Shown one piece after another: positions 55,856 through 64,000 of a stretch of DNA of 64,000 nucleotides (the stretch's first letter is position 1; the number at the start of each line of letters is the position of its first letter). The notes beneath the pieces are model-generated. The model ran no database searches. It was not told where the DNA came from and worked only from the letters and a program-made list of their open reading frames with translations. A program made the translations under genes and the position numbers. Source of the stretch: Geodermatophilus sp. TF02-6. GTDB lineage: Bacteria > Actinomycetota > Actinomycetes > Mycobacteriales > Geodermatophilaceae. The stretch covers positions 1 to 64,000 of the forward strand of contig NZ_QOHF01000017.1 in the NCBI RefSeq assembly GCF_003319115.1. The letters run 5' to 3'.

Positions 55856-56833
55856 ATGAGCAGACCTGCGCCGGCGCCGTCCGCGGTGCACGTGCCCGTC
55901 CTGCTCGAGCGGGTCGCCGCGCTGCTGGGCCCGGCCTGCGCCCTCGACGGCGCCGTCCTGGTCGACGCCACCCTCGGCCTGGCCGGGCACTCGCTGGCGC
56001 TGCTGCGGGCGCACCCCGGGCTGCGGCTGGTCGGCCTGGACCGCGACCCCGACGCCCGCGCCGAGGCCGCCCGCCGGCTGGCCGCCGCCAGCCTCGCCGA
56101 CCGCGCCACCGTCGTCCCCGCCGTCTTCGACGAGCTGCCCGGCGTGCTCGACCGCCTCGGCGTCGAGCAGGTGCAGGCGGTGCTGTTCGACCTCGGCGTC
56201 TCCTCCCTGCAGCTGGACCGGCCCGACCGCGGCTTCAGCTACGCCGCCGACGCGCCCCTGGACATGCGGATGGACCCCGGCGCGCCGCGCACCGCCGCCG
56301 ACGTCGTCAACAGCTACCCCGTCGCCGAGCTCGCCCGGGTGCTGCGCGTCCACGGCGAGGAGCGCTTCGCCACCCGCATCGCCCGGGCCATCGAGCGGGA
56401 GCGGGCCCGCGAGCCGTTCACCCGCACCGGCCGGCTGGCCGAGCTCGTGCGCGCCTCGATCCCCGCCGCCACCCGGCGCACCGGCGGCCACCCGGCCAAG
56501 CGGACCTTCCAGGCCCTGCGGATCGAGGTCAACGACGAGCTCGGCGCGCTGGCGCGGGCCCTGCCGGCGGCGATCGAGGCGCTGGCCGTGGGCGGGCGGA
56601 TCGCGGTCATCACCTTCCACTCGCTCGAGGACCGGATCGTCAAGCAGACCCTCGCCGCCGGGGCGACCGACCGCACCCCGCCGGAGCTGCCCGTGCCGCT
56701 GCCCGGGCACGGCCCGACGTTGCGGCTGCTCACCCGCGGCGGCGAGGCGCCGGCCGCGGCGGAGGTCGCGGCCAACCCGCGGGCCGCCTCGGCCCGGGTG
56801 CGGGCCGCCGAGCGCATCCGGCGGGCCGCATGA
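55856..56833 (+). CDS. rsmH: 16S rRNA m4C1402 methyltransferase
   Basis: A 325-residue enzyme methylating N4 of C1402 in 16S r[16 protein letters not shown], the SAM loop [42 protein letters not shown] and [13 protein letters not shown] are the standard MraW motifs. The usual GxGGH loop reads TLGLAGHS here. ATG at 55856 has AGGAG nine bases upstream; an ATG at 55784 would add 24 non-conserved residues. The stop overlaps ftsL. Confidence 0.93.
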   Translation: MSRPAPAPSAVHVPVLLERVAALLGPACALDGAVLVDATLGLAGHSLALLRAHPGLRLVGLDRDPDARAEAARRLAAASLADRATVVPAVFDELPGVLDRLGVEQVQAVLFDLGVSSLQLDRPDRGFSYAADAPLDMRMDPGAPRTAADVVNSYPVAELARVLRVHGEERFATRIARAIERERAREPFTRTGRLAELVRASIPAATRRTGGHPAKRTFQALRIEVNDELGALARALPAAIEALAVGGRIAVITFHSLEDRIVKQTLAAGATDRTPPELPVPLPGHGPTLRLLTRGGEAPAAAEVAANPRAASARVRAAERIRRAA

Positions 56834-57405
56834 GCGCCACGGCCCGCGCGGCGGGCCTGCCGCCGGAGGACCGCCCCGCCCGGACGCCGCTGGCCGCCGT
56901 CCACCCGGCACCCCGGGCCCCCGAGGTCCGGCCGGACGAGACGCGGCCGGGCGGCGCGCACACCGCACCGGTCCGCACCGGCTCCCTGCGCAGCCGACCG
57001 ACCCGGGCGACCGGTCCGGTCGCCCGCGCCTCGGCGGCGTCGGCCGTCCGCGGGCGGGGCGTCGCCGGCGCCCGCCGCGCGCCGTTCGTGCTGCTCGTCG
57101 TGGCGCTGCTGGTGGCGACCACGCTCGGGCTGCTGTTCCTCAACACCGCCATCGCGGTCGACTCGCTCAAGGCCACCCAGCTCGCGGCCGCCAACGAGGA
57201 CCGCACCCAGGAGGTCCAGCGGCTCGAACAGCAGGTCATCGCCGGCGACACGCCCGCCTCCCTCGCCGCCACGGCGGCGGCGGCCGGCCTGGTGCCCGCC
57301 GGCGCGGCCGCCTACCTGGTCATCGGCGACGACGGCAGCGTCACCCTCCGCGGGCGGCCGGTGCCGGCCCCGGCCGCGGCTCCCCGGCCCCGCAGCGGGG
57401 GCTGA
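56830..57405 (+). CDS. ftsL: FtsL-like septum membrane protein
   Basis: A 191-residue bitopic membrane protein (Rv2164c position). A long Pro/Ala/Arg-rich cytoplasmic N-terminus (about 82 residues) precedes one helix ([21 protein letters not shown]). A short coiled-coil follows ([24 protein letters not shown]), as expected for FtsL/DivIC. It would join FtsQ/DivIB and recruit FtsW-FtsI. The name rests on position and topology more than on sequence identity. Confidence 0.8.
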   Translation: MSATARAAGLPPEDRPARTPLAAVHPAPRAPEVRPDETRPGGAHTAPVRTGSLRSRPTRATGPVARASAASAVRGRGVAGARRAPFVLLVVALLVATTLGLLFLNTAIAVDSLKATQLAAANEDRTQEVQRLEQQVIAGDTPASLAATAAAAGLVPAGAAAYLVIGDDGSVTLRGRPVPAPAAAPRPRSGG

Positions 57406-57408
57406 CCC

Positions 57409-59232
57409 GTGGCGACCGCGGTCCGCCCGCCCGCACCCGGCCGGCGCGCCGGTGACCGCACCCCGCGGCGGGGTGCCAGCCCGGCCGGCGCCTTCGTGCC
57501 CCGCCGCCAGCCGGGCAGCCGGCGCCTCGGCGGACTGCGCCCCAGCCGCCGCCGGCTCACCCTCGGGCTGGTGCTGGTCGTCGTCCCGCTGTTGGCGATC
57601 ACGGGCAAGCTGGTGCTGCTGCAGGGCGTGGACGCCGGCGACTACGCCACCGCGGCCGCGCAGGACCGGCTGCGCAGCGACCCGATCCCCGCGCTGCGCG
57701 GCCAGGTGGTCGACCGCGACGGCCGCCCGCTGGCCTACACCGTCGACGCCTCCCGGGTGGTCGCCGACCCGACCGTCGTCGCCGACCCCGCCCGGACGGC
57801 GCTGGCGCTGACCACGCTGCTCGACGTCCCGGTCTCCGAGCTGACCGCGCGGCTGTCCGAGGACAGCCGCTACGTGGTCCTGGCCGCGCAGGTCCCGCCG
57901 GAGACCGTCGACGCGATCGACGAGCTGGGCCTGGCCGGCATCACCGCCGAGGACGACCCGCAGCGGCTCTACCCGGAGGGCGCCGTCGGCGGCCAGGTGG
58001 TCGGCTTCGTCGGCCGGGACGGCGACGGGCTGGCCGGCATCGAGCAGACCTTCGACGCCCAGCTGGCCGGCACCCCGGGGCAGCGGCGGGTCGAGGTGGG
58101 CAGCGGCGGCCACCCGATCCCCTCGGGCATCGACGAGTCGACCGCCGCCGTCGACGGCGCCACCGTGCAGCTCACCGTCGACGCCGACCTGCAGTTCGCC
58201 GTAGAGCAGCAGCTGGGCCAGGCCTGCTCCGACGGCGCCACCACCCGCGCCTCCGCCGTCGTCCTCGAGGTGCACACCGGGCACGTCGCGGCCATGGGCT
58301 CGTGTCCCGGCTACCACCCCGGCAACTCCGCGAAGACGAACCCGGACCTGCTGGGCAACCCGGTGGTCTCCGACGTCTTCGAGCCCGGCTCGGTGATGAA
58401 GGCGGTCACCCTCGCCGCCGCCCTGGAAGAGGGCAAGGCCACCCCGGACACCGTGCTCACCGTCGACGGGCACATCCAGGCCGGCGACAAGGTGGTCACC
58501 GACGCGCACGACCACGCGCCGATCGACTGGACGGTGACCGGCATCCTCGCCAAGTCCAGCAACGTGGGCACGATCATGCTCGCCCGCGAGGTCGGGGACG
58601 CCGAGCTCGAGCACTACCTGCGGGCCTTCGGCGTCGGCAGCGCCACCGGCGTCGAGCTGCCCGGCGAGAGCGCCGGCATCCTGCAGGACTCCGCGGACTG
58701 GACCGCCAGCCGGGCGGCCAACGTCCCCATCGGGCAGGGCGTGTCGGTGACCACCCTGCAGATGGCCTCGGTCTACCAGGCGATCGCCAACGACGGCGTG
58801 CGCATCCCGCCGCGGGTGGTCGCCTCGGTCGGCGGGAAGGCGCCCGAGGCCCCGGAGCCGACCCGGGTGGTGAGCGGGGCCACCGCCGAGCAGATGGCCT
58901 ACGTGCTCGAGGCCGTCGTCGGCCCGGGCGGGACGGCGCCGCTGGCCCAGATCGATGGCTTCCGGGTGGCCGGCAAGACCGGCACCGCGCAGCGGGCCAA
59001 CCCCGCCTGCGGCTGCTACACCGGCGGCGGCTACGTGACCACGTTCGTCGGCTTCGCCCCGGCCGACGACCCGCAGTACGTCGTCGCCGTCGACCTGGAG
59101 CGGCCGACCAGCTCGGCCGAGGGCGGCCAGGTCGCCGCGCCCGTCTTCGCCGACATCATGCGCCGGACGCTGACCGCGGGCGGGATCGTCCCGTCCGGGA
59201 CGCCGCGCCCCGCCTTCCGGCTCACCGGTTGA
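57409..59232 (+). CDS. ftsI: Division transpeptidase, class B penicillin-binding protein (FtsI/PbpB)
   Basis: A 607-residue class B PBP. A basic cytoplasmic N-terminus and one helix (TLGLVLVVVPLLAITGKLVLL) precede the pedestal domain (IPALRGQVVDRDGRPLAYT). The transpeptidase shows the three motifs: SVMK (nucleophile Ser about 328), SSN (about 383-385) and KTGT (about 523-526). It cross-links septal peptidoglycan with FtsW. It has a Cys pair near ANPACGCYTG. No PASTA domain is present at the C-terminus. GTG start. Confidence 0.95.
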   Translation: MATAVRPPAPGRRAGDRTPRRGASPAGAFVPRRQPGSRRLGGLRPSRRRLTLGLVLVVVPLLAITGKLVLLQGVDAGDYATAAAQDRLRSDPIPALRGQVVDRDGRPLAYTVDASRVVADPTVVADPARTALALTTLLDVPVSELTARLSEDSRYVVLAAQVPPETVDAIDELGLAGITAEDDPQRLYPEGAVGGQVVGFVGRDGDGLAGIEQTFDAQLAGTPGQRRVEVGSGGHPIPSGIDESTAAVDGATVQLTVDADLQFAVEQQLGQACSDGATTRASAVVLEVHTGHVAAMGSCPGYHPGNSAKTNPDLLGNPVVSDVFEPGSVMKAVTLAAALEEGKATPDTVLTVDGHIQAGDKVVTDAHDHAPIDWTVTGILAKSSNVGTIMLAREVGDAELEHYLRAFGVGSATGVELPGESAGILQDSADWTASRAANVPIGQGVSVTTLQMASVYQAIANDGVRIPPRVVASVGGKAPEAPEPTRVVSGATAEQMAYVLEAVVGPGGTAPLAQIDGFRVAGKTGTAQRANPACGCYTGGGYVTTFVGFAPADDPQYVVAVDLERPTSSAEGGQVAAPVFADIMRRTLTAGGIVPSGTPRPAFRLTG

Positions 59233-59285
59233 CCGACCCCCCTGCCCCCCGCCACCGGCAGGCTCGCGGCGCCCCGCGTGTGGGC
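59232..59285. repeat. Dispersed intergenic element, partial copy 6
   Basis: After the ftsI stop: GACCCCCCTGCCCCCCGCCA, CAGGCTCGCGGCGCC. Only part of the core is kept and the arms are weak, so it is a degenerate member. Confidence 0.4.
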
Positions 59286-59310
59286 GGCGGGCCGGCCCGG
59301 GGCCCGGCGG

Positions 59311-59316
59311 TAGATT
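59311..59316 (+). promoter_or_regulatory. -10 element TAGATT for murE, leaderless arrangement
   Basis: TAGATT ends eight bases before the murE GTG. No Shine-Dalgarno is seen. This suggests an internal promoter giving a leaderless murE message within the division cluster. Confidence 0.45.
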
Positions 59317-59324
59317 GGCGCCCC

Positions 59325-60905
59325 GTGAGCACGCGCGGGAGGGGGTCGGGGCACCGGCCGGCGGGCACCGGCCCCCTGACCCTCGCCGCGCTCGCCGACC
59401 TCGTCGGCGCCCCCGTGCAGGGCGATCCCGGCACGACGGTCAGCGGGGTCACCCTCGCCTCGGCCGAGGTCGCGCCGGGGGACCTCTACGCCGCCCTGCC
59501 CGGCGCCCGCACCCACGGCGCCCGGTTCGCCGTCGACGCCGCCGCCCGCGGCGCGGCCGCCGTCCTCACCGACCCGGCCGGCCGGGAGTCCGCCTGCGCC
59601 ACCGGCGTGGCCGTCTGCGTCGTCGACGACCCCCGTGCGGTGCTCGGCGCCGTCGCCGCCCGCGTGTACGGCGAGCCGGCCCGGCGGTTGCAGGTCGTCG
59701 GCGTCACCGGCACCAACGGCAAGACGACGACGAGCTACCTGGTGGAGGCCGGCCTGGTGGCCGCCGGCCGCGGCACCGGCCTGATCGGCACCGTGGAGAC
59801 CCGCACCCGCGGCCGCGCCGACGACGGGTCGCCGACGGTCACCGCCCTGCCCAGCGTGCGGACGACGCCCGAGGCCCCCGCCCTGCAGGCGCTGCTGGCC
59901 GGCATGGCCGACGCGGGCGTGCAGACGGTGGTCATGGAGGTCTCCAGCCACGCGCTGGTGCTCGGCCGCGTCGACGGCACCGCCTTCGCCGCCGCGGGCT
60001 TCACCAACCTCGGCCGCGACCACCTGGACTTCCACGCCGACCTCGAGGACTACTTCCGCGCCAAGGCCCGGCTCTTCGACGGCCGGGCCGCGGTCGAGGT
60101 CATCGACGTCGACGACCCGCACGGCCGGCGGCTGACCGGGCTGCTCGGCGGCCGGCGCCCGGTCACCGTCTCCACGCAGGGCGCGGACGCCGACTGGTGG
60201 GCCGCCGACGTGACCGTCGCCCCCGACGGCGGGTCGGCGTTCACCCTGCACGGCCCGGGCGGGCGCAGCTGGCCGGCGCAGGTGCGGCTGCCCGGGCGGT
60301 TCAACGTCGCCAACGCCGTCCTCGCCGTCGCCCTGCTCGACGCCGTCGGCGTGCCCGTCGAGGCGGCGCTGACCGGGCTGGCCGAGACGGTGGTGCCCGG
60401 TCGGATGGAGCCGGTGGACGCCGGGCAGCCGTTCGTGGCCGTCGTCGACTACGCGCACACCCCCGACGCGGTCGCCACCGCGCTGGCCGCGCTGCGCGCC
60501 GCCACCCCGGGGCGGGTCCTCACCGTGCTCGGCTGCGGCGGCGACCGCGACCCCGGCAAGCGCGCGGCCATGGGGGAGGCGGCGGCGCTGGGCAGCGACC
60601 TGCTCGTCGTCACCGACGACAACCCCCGCTCGGAGGACCCGGCCGCGATCCGGGCGGCGGTGCTGGCCGGCGTCCCCGCCGACCGGCGCGGCGCCGTGCT
60701 GGAGGTCGGCGACCGCCGCGCGGCGATCGCCGAGGCCGTGGCCCGCGCCCGGCCCGGCGACGCCGTCCTGGTGGCCGGCAAGGGCCACGAGACCGGCCAG
60801 GAGGCGGGCGGCACCCTGCACCCGTTCGACGACCGCGCCGTGCTGCGCTCGGCGTTGGAGGCCCTGGCGCGGCCGGCGCCGGCCGGAGTGGAGCCCCTTC
60901 CATGA
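59325..60905 (+). CDS. murE: UDP-MurNAc-tripeptide ligase, meso-diaminopimelate adding
   Basis: A 526-residue Mur ligase. GVTGTNGKTTTSYLVEAGL (residues 126-144) is the ATP loop, MEVSSHAL and NLGRDHLDFH the central domain, and DYAHTPDAV the C-terminal domain. DNPRSEDP (around 432) is the known selector for meso-diaminopimelate rather than lysine, so the wall is probably A1gamma-type. GTG at 59325 is chosen because of the nearby -10 and conserved start region. Confidence 0.95.
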   Translation: MSTRGRGSGHRPAGTGPLTLAALADLVGAPVQGDPGTTVSGVTLASAEVAPGDLYAALPGARTHGARFAVDAAARGAAAVLTDPAGRESACATGVAVCVVDDPRAVLGAVAARVYGEPARRLQVVGVTGTNGKTTTSYLVEAGLVAAGRGTGLIGTVETRTRGRADDGSPTVTALPSVRTTPEAPALQALLAGMADAGVQTVVMEVSSHALVLGRVDGTAFAAAGFTNLGRDHLDFHADLEDYFRAKARLFDGRAAVEVIDVDDPHGRRLTGLLGGRRPVTVSTQGADADWWAADVTVAPDGGSAFTLHGPGGRSWPAQVRLPGRFNVANAVLAVALLDAVGVPVEAALTGLAETVVPGRMEPVDAGQPFVAVVDYAHTPDAVATALAALRAATPGRVLTVLGCGGDRDPGKRAAMGEAAALGSDLLVVTDDNPRSEDPAAIRAAVLAGVPADRRGAVLEVGDRRAAIAEAVARARPGDAVLVAGKGHETGQEAGGTLHPFDDRAVLRSALEALARPAPAGVEPLP

Positions 60906-60978
60906 CCCAGCTCGCGAGGTCGGGCGAGTGCACGGCAGCCTGGAGCGCGGGGACGACGAGCGCCGGTGAGGAGACCCC

Positions 60979-62367
60979 GTGATCGCACTGAGCCTGGCCG
61001 AGGTGGCCGAGGCGGTGCGCGGGGAGCTGGCCGGCGGCGCCGGCGGCGTGACCGGGGTCACCGTCGACTCGCGCACCGTCACGCCCGGCGACCTGTTCGT
61101 CGCGGTGCCGGGGGAGCGGGTCGACGGCGCCGACTTCCTGGGGGCCGCCGCGGCCGCGGGCGCCGTCGCCGCGCTGACCCCCCGCCCGGACGACGCCCTG
61201 CCGTGCGTGCTCGTCGACGACCCGGTCGCCGCGCTCGGCCGGCTGGCCGCCGCCGTGCACGCCCGGCTCGCCGGGAACGGGCTGCGCACGCTGGCGATCA
61301 CCGGCTCCTCGGGCAAGACCAGCACCAAGGACCTGCTCGGCCAGGTGCTGGCCGCCGCCGGAGCGACGGTGAGCCCGCCCGGGTCGTACAACAACGACAT
61401 CGGCCTGCCGCTGACCGTGCTCGACGCCGACGCGGGCACCCGCTTCCTCGTCCTGGAGATGGGCGCGCGCGGGCCCGGGCACATCGCCCGCCTGTGCCGG
61501 GTGGCCCGGCCCGAGGTCGGGGTCGTGCTCAACGTCGGCTCGGCGCACCTGGGCGAGTTCGGCTCGCCCGAGGGCATCGCCGCGGCCAAGGGGGAGCTGG
61601 TCGAGGCGCTGCCGGCCGAGGGCACCGCCGTCCTCAACGCCGACGACCCGCGGGTCATCGGCATGGCGTCGCGCACCCGGGCCCGGGTGGTCACCACCGG
61701 CCGCGCCGCGGACGCCGACGTCCGCGCCGAGGGCGTCGCCCTCGACGAGGCCGGCCGGGCGCGGTTCACCCTCGTCGCCGGCGGCGCGCGCTGCGCGGTG
61801 CGGCTGCAGGTCGTCGGCGAGCACCAGGTCGCCAACGCGCTCGCGGCCGCCGGCGCCGCCCTGGCCGCCGGGATGGCGCCCGACGCGGTCGCCGCCGGGC
61901 TGTCGGCCGCCGTGCCGCGCAGCCGCTGGCGGATGGAGGTCACCCGCCGGGCCGACGGCGTGACCGTGGTCAACGACGCCTACAACGCCAACCCCGAGTC
62001 GATGCGCGCCGCGCTGGCGGCGCTGGCCGGCCTGCCCGCGCGGCGGCGGATCGCCGTCCTGGGCGGCATGGCCGAGCTGGGACCGGGCGCGGCCGCCGAG
62101 CACGAGCGGCTGGGCCGGGACGCCGTCGCCGCCGGGGTGGACCTGGTCGTGGCGGTCGGCCCCGACGCGGCAGGGACGGCCGACGGGGCGCTCGCCGCGG
62201 GTGCGCGCGAGAACGAGGGCGCGGTGCGCGTGCCGGACCGGGCAGCCGCCCGGGAACTGCTGATGGAGGTGCTGGTGCCCGGCGACGTCGTGCTGGTGAA
62301 GGCCAGCCGGTCCTACGGGCTCGAGGTGCTCGCGGCCGACCTGCTCGCCGCCGGGGCAGGCGCGTGA
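60979..62367 (+). CDS. murF: UDP-MurNAc-pentapeptide synthetase
   Basis: A 462-residue Mur ligase adding D-Ala-D-Ala. ITGSSGKTSTKDLLGQVL (residues 106-123) is the ATP loop. PGSYNNDIGLPLTVL, EMGARGPGHIARLCR and NDAYNANPESMRAAL are MurF signatures. The C-terminal KASRSYGLE closes it. GTG follows GGTGAGGAGACCCC. The stop overlaps mraY by four bases. Confidence 0.94.
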   Translation: MIALSLAEVAEAVRGELAGGAGGVTGVTVDSRTVTPGDLFVAVPGERVDGADFLGAAAAAGAVAALTPRPDDALPCVLVDDPVAALGRLAAAVHARLAGNGLRTLAITGSSGKTSTKDLLGQVLAAAGATVSPPGSYNNDIGLPLTVLDADAGTRFLVLEMGARGPGHIARLCRVARPEVGVVLNVGSAHLGEFGSPEGIAAAKGELVEALPAEGTAVLNADDPRVIGMASRTRARVVTTGRAADADVRAEGVALDEAGRARFTLVAGGARCAVRLQVVGEHQVANALAAAGAALAAGMAPDAVAAGLSAAVPRSRWRMEVTRRADGVTVVNDAYNANPESMRAALAALAGLPARRRIAVLGGMAELGPGAAAEHERLGRDAVAAGVDLVVAVGPDAAGTADGALAAGARENEGAVRVPDRAAARELLMEVLVPGDVVLVKASRSYGLEVLAADLLAAGAGA

Positions 62368-63443
62368 AGTCGGTCCTCATCGCCGCCGCGTTCGGCCTGG
62401 TGATCTCCATCCTCGCCACCCCGGTCGCCGTCCACCTGTTCCGCCGCAAGGGCTTCGGCCAGGAGATCCGGGACGACGGCCCGGAGAGCCACCTGTCGAA
62501 GAAGGGCACGCCCACCATGGGCGGCACCGTCATCGTCGGGGCGACGGTGGGCGCCTACCTCATCGCCCACCTGTTCCTCGTCACCCAACCCGGCCGCGGC
62601 ATGACCGCCAGCGGGCTGCTGGTGCTGTTCCTCATGGTGGGGCTGGGCACCGTCGGGTTCCTCGACGACTACCTCAAGATCCGCTTCCGGCGCAGCCTGG
62701 GGCTGAACAAGACCGCCAAGCTGGTCGGCCAGCTGCTCGTCGGCGTGGCCTTCGCGGTGCTGGCGGTGAACTTCCCCGACGAGGCGGGCATCACCCCGGC
62801 CTCGACGTTCGTCTCCTACGTGCGCGACATCGCGCCGCTGGCGCTGGGCTCCATCGGGTTCGTGGTGCTGGCCTACCTGTACATCGCCGGCTTCTCCAAC
62901 GCGGTGAACCTCACCGACGGCCTCGACGGGCTGGCCGCGGGCTGCTCGGCGATGGTCTGCGGCGCGTACACGGTCATCTCGTTCTGGCAGTTCACCCACG
63001 ACTGCACCACCGGGCTGATCGACGGCTGCTACACGGTGCGCGACCCGCTCGACGTCACCCTCGTCGCCGCCGCCGGGCTGGGCGCCTGCCTCGGGTTCCT
63101 GTGGTGGAACACCAGCCCGGCGCGGATCTTCATGGGGGACACCGGGTCGCTGGCCCTCGGCGGTCTGCTGGCCGGCCTGGCGATCGTCACCCGCACCCAG
63201 CTGCTGCTGATCGTCCTCGGCGGGCTGTTCGTCGCGGTCACCCTCTCGGTGGTCATCCAGGTCGCGTTCTTCCGCGCGACCCGCCGCCGGGTGTTCCGGA
63301 TGGCGCCGCTGCACCACCACTTCGAGCTGGCCGGCTGGACCGAGAACACCGTCATCGTCCGTTTCTGGCTGGTGACCGGGATGGCGGTGGCCTTCGGCCT
63401 CGGCCTGTTCTACGCCGACTGGCTCGCCTTCGCCGGCCTGTGA
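62364..63443 (+). CDS. mraY: Phospho-MurNAc-pentapeptide transferase
   Basis: A 359-residue polytopic enzyme forming lipid I. About ten membrane helices are seen. Motifs: SHLSKKGTPTMGGTVI, FLDDYLKI with the catalytic Asp pair, NAVNLTDGLDGLAAG, FLWWNTSPARIFMGDTGSLALGG and MAPLHHHFELAGW. All are intact. In most relatives murD follows; here an intergenic element follows instead. Confidence 0.95.
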   Translation: MKSVLIAAAFGLVISILATPVAVHLFRRKGFGQEIRDDGPESHLSKKGTPTMGGTVIVGATVGAYLIAHLFLVTQPGRGMTASGLLVLFLMVGLGTVGFLDDYLKIRFRRSLGLNKTAKLVGQLLVGVAFAVLAVNFPDEAGITPASTFVSYVRDIAPLALGSIGFVVLAYLYIAGFSNAVNLTDGLDGLAAGCSAMVCGAYTVISFWQFTHDCTTGLIDGCYTVRDPLDVTLVAAAGLGACLGFLWWNTSPARIFMGDTGSLALGGLLAGLAIVTRTQLLLIVLGGLFVAVTLSVVIQVAFFRATRRRVFRMAPLHHHFELAGWTENTVIVRFWLVTGMAVAFGLGLFYADWLAFAGL

Positions 63444-63520
63444 AGAAGGGAGAAGGACCCCGTCCCTCTCACCACTCGCACGCTCGTGGCGAGCCTCCGG
63501 ACGGGGCCGCCCCCCGCGCC
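63440..63520. repeat. Dispersed intergenic palindromic element, copy 7
   Basis: At the mraY stop. GAAGGACCCCGTCCCTC, the core CACTCGCACGCTCGTGGCGA and the arm GGACGGGGCC pair. It occupies the place where murD normally sits. Confidence 0.6.
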
Positions 63521-63628
63521 TCGCCCGCTCGACGCGGGCCCCATGAGGGCGGCCGTTCCAGCACCTCACCACCGCGACACGCCCCGTCGGTCCCCCGGGA
63601 GCCCGGCGCCACCGGCGACCATGGCCCG

Positions 63629-64000
63629 GTGGAGTCCACCGGCGTCCCGACCGCCCCCGGACGGCGCCGGACCGCGCCGACCGGGCGGAGGACGCCGGCT
63701 GCCCGGCTGACCCCTCCGGCCTGGCTCGACGGGCCCATGACCAGCTGCCACCTGGTCGTCGGCGCGGCCGGCATGCTCCTGGCCATCGGGCTGGTCATGG
63801 TCTTCTCCGCCTCGGCCATCGAGGCGGCGCTCAACCACCAGCCGGCCTGGCGGCCCGGTGTCGACCAGGTCGTGTTCGCCTGCATCGGGCTGGGCGCCCT
63901 GCTGGTCGCCGTCCGGCTGCCGGTCGGCCTCGTCCGCCGCTGGACCCCGCTCGCGCTGGTCGGGTCGGTGCTGCTGCTGGTCCTGGTGCTGGTCCCCGGG
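63629..64000 (+). CDS. ftsW: Lipid II polymerase FtsW, N-terminal part, cut by window edge
   Basis: The frame is open from at least 63520 to the window end. It encodes a basic cytoplasmic stretch and then helix 1, LVVGAAGMLLAIGLVMVFSAS, the hallmark start of SEDS proteins, with AIEAALNHQPAWRPGVDQVVF as the periplasmic loop and helix 2 VFACIGLGALLVAVRLP. GTG at 63629 is the best start; ATG at 63737 would leave almost no cytoplasmic tail. The partner transpeptidase FtsI is upstream. The rest of the gene lies beyond the window. Confidence 0.85.
   Translation, partial: MESTGVPTAPGRRRTAPTGRRTPAARLTPPAWLDGPMTSCHLVVGAAGMLLAIGLVMVFSASAIEAALNHQPAWRPGVDQVVFACIGLGALLVAVRLPVGLVRRWTPLALVGSVLLLVLVLVPG

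Noticed and set aside
52160-56968. A 1602-codon open frame on the minus strand
   Set aside because: Only the DUF58 portion is protein-like. The rest runs antisense or out of frame through moxR, mraZ and rsmH.
63444-63628. A murD remnant between mraY and ftsW
   Set aside because: No frame shows Mur ligase motifs; the space is a repeat element and the ftsW leader.

Overview
The window is a chromosomal segment of a very GC-rich actinobacterium. GTG starts, 4-base GTGA/ATGA stop-start overlaps, PASTA-kinase, DUF3040, mraZ and DUF222-HNH genes all fit this. Protein style and pigment genes suggest Geodermatophilaceae (Blastococcus/Geodermatophilus/Modestobacter type); the family is an inference. 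No rRNA, tRNA or CRISPR array was seen. The left edge cuts an IS630-type transposase and the right edge cuts ftsW.

Layout: (1) 0.2-6.8 kb: lipid and central metabolism (alpha/beta hydrolase, plsC, a 3'-exoribonuclease, a pyrophosphate-type phosphofructokinase, class II DAHP synthase aroG, threonine aldolase). (2) 6.9-12.2 kb: DUF559 protein, PASTA kinase pknL, glyA behind a ZTP riboswitch, and an Rv2175c-type DNA-binding protein. (3) 12.2-16.4 kb: carotenoid core crtYc-crtYd and, on the other strand, crtE-crtI-crtB. (4) 16.6-24.7 kb: metF, a VapBC-type module with operator-like repeats, a LolA-like lipoprotein/ABC transporter operon, a lipase, a CDP-alcohol phosphatidyltransferase and adenosine kinase. 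(5) 24.8-30.9 kb: a seven-gene minus-strand operon holding late carotenoid genes (CrtO-like ketolase, CruF hydratase, CruG-like glycosyltransferase) with YbaK, GNAT, CPBP protease and flavin reductase genes. (6) 31-33.5 kb: an accessory patch with a nuclease-fold module, a decayed copy of it, and a DUF222-HNH gene. (7) 33.6-38.4 kb: an SOS-controlled DUF6504-HEPN-dnaE2 operon behind a perfect LexA box; a second LexA box precedes dinB at 47.4 kb. (8) 39-47.3 kb: a methyltransferase/phosphodiesterase pair, a three-gene unit of repeat peptide, JmjC-type cupin and sucrase/ferredoxin-like protein, and a four-gene acyl-CoA dehydrogenase/PIG-L/NodS-like/GT2 cassette. (9) 48.9-64 kb: DUF3040, the MoxR-DUF58-transglutaminase operon and the division/cell-wall cluster mraZ-rsmH-ftsL-ftsI-murE-murF-mraY-ftsW, with murD absent from its usual place.

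The backbone order (plsC, exoRNase, aroG, pknL, Rv2175c, prenyl synthase, MTHFR, GNAT, DUF3040, mraZ to ftsW) parallels Mycobacterium tuberculosis Rv2182c to Rv2154c, with carotenoid, SOS and accessory blocks inserted. A family of imperfect palindromic intergenic repeats recurs at least seven times after gene ends.

The most interesting candidates are: the three-repeat Asp/Gly-rich small protein coupled to an Fe(II)/2-oxoglutarate-type cupin oxygenase and a thioredoxin-like ferredoxin (a possible peptide-modification system); the missing murD; the dispersed repeat family; the late carotenoid operon implying a ketolated, glycosylated carotenoid; and the acyl-CoA dehydrogenase/deacetylase/methyltransferase/glycosyltransferase cassette.
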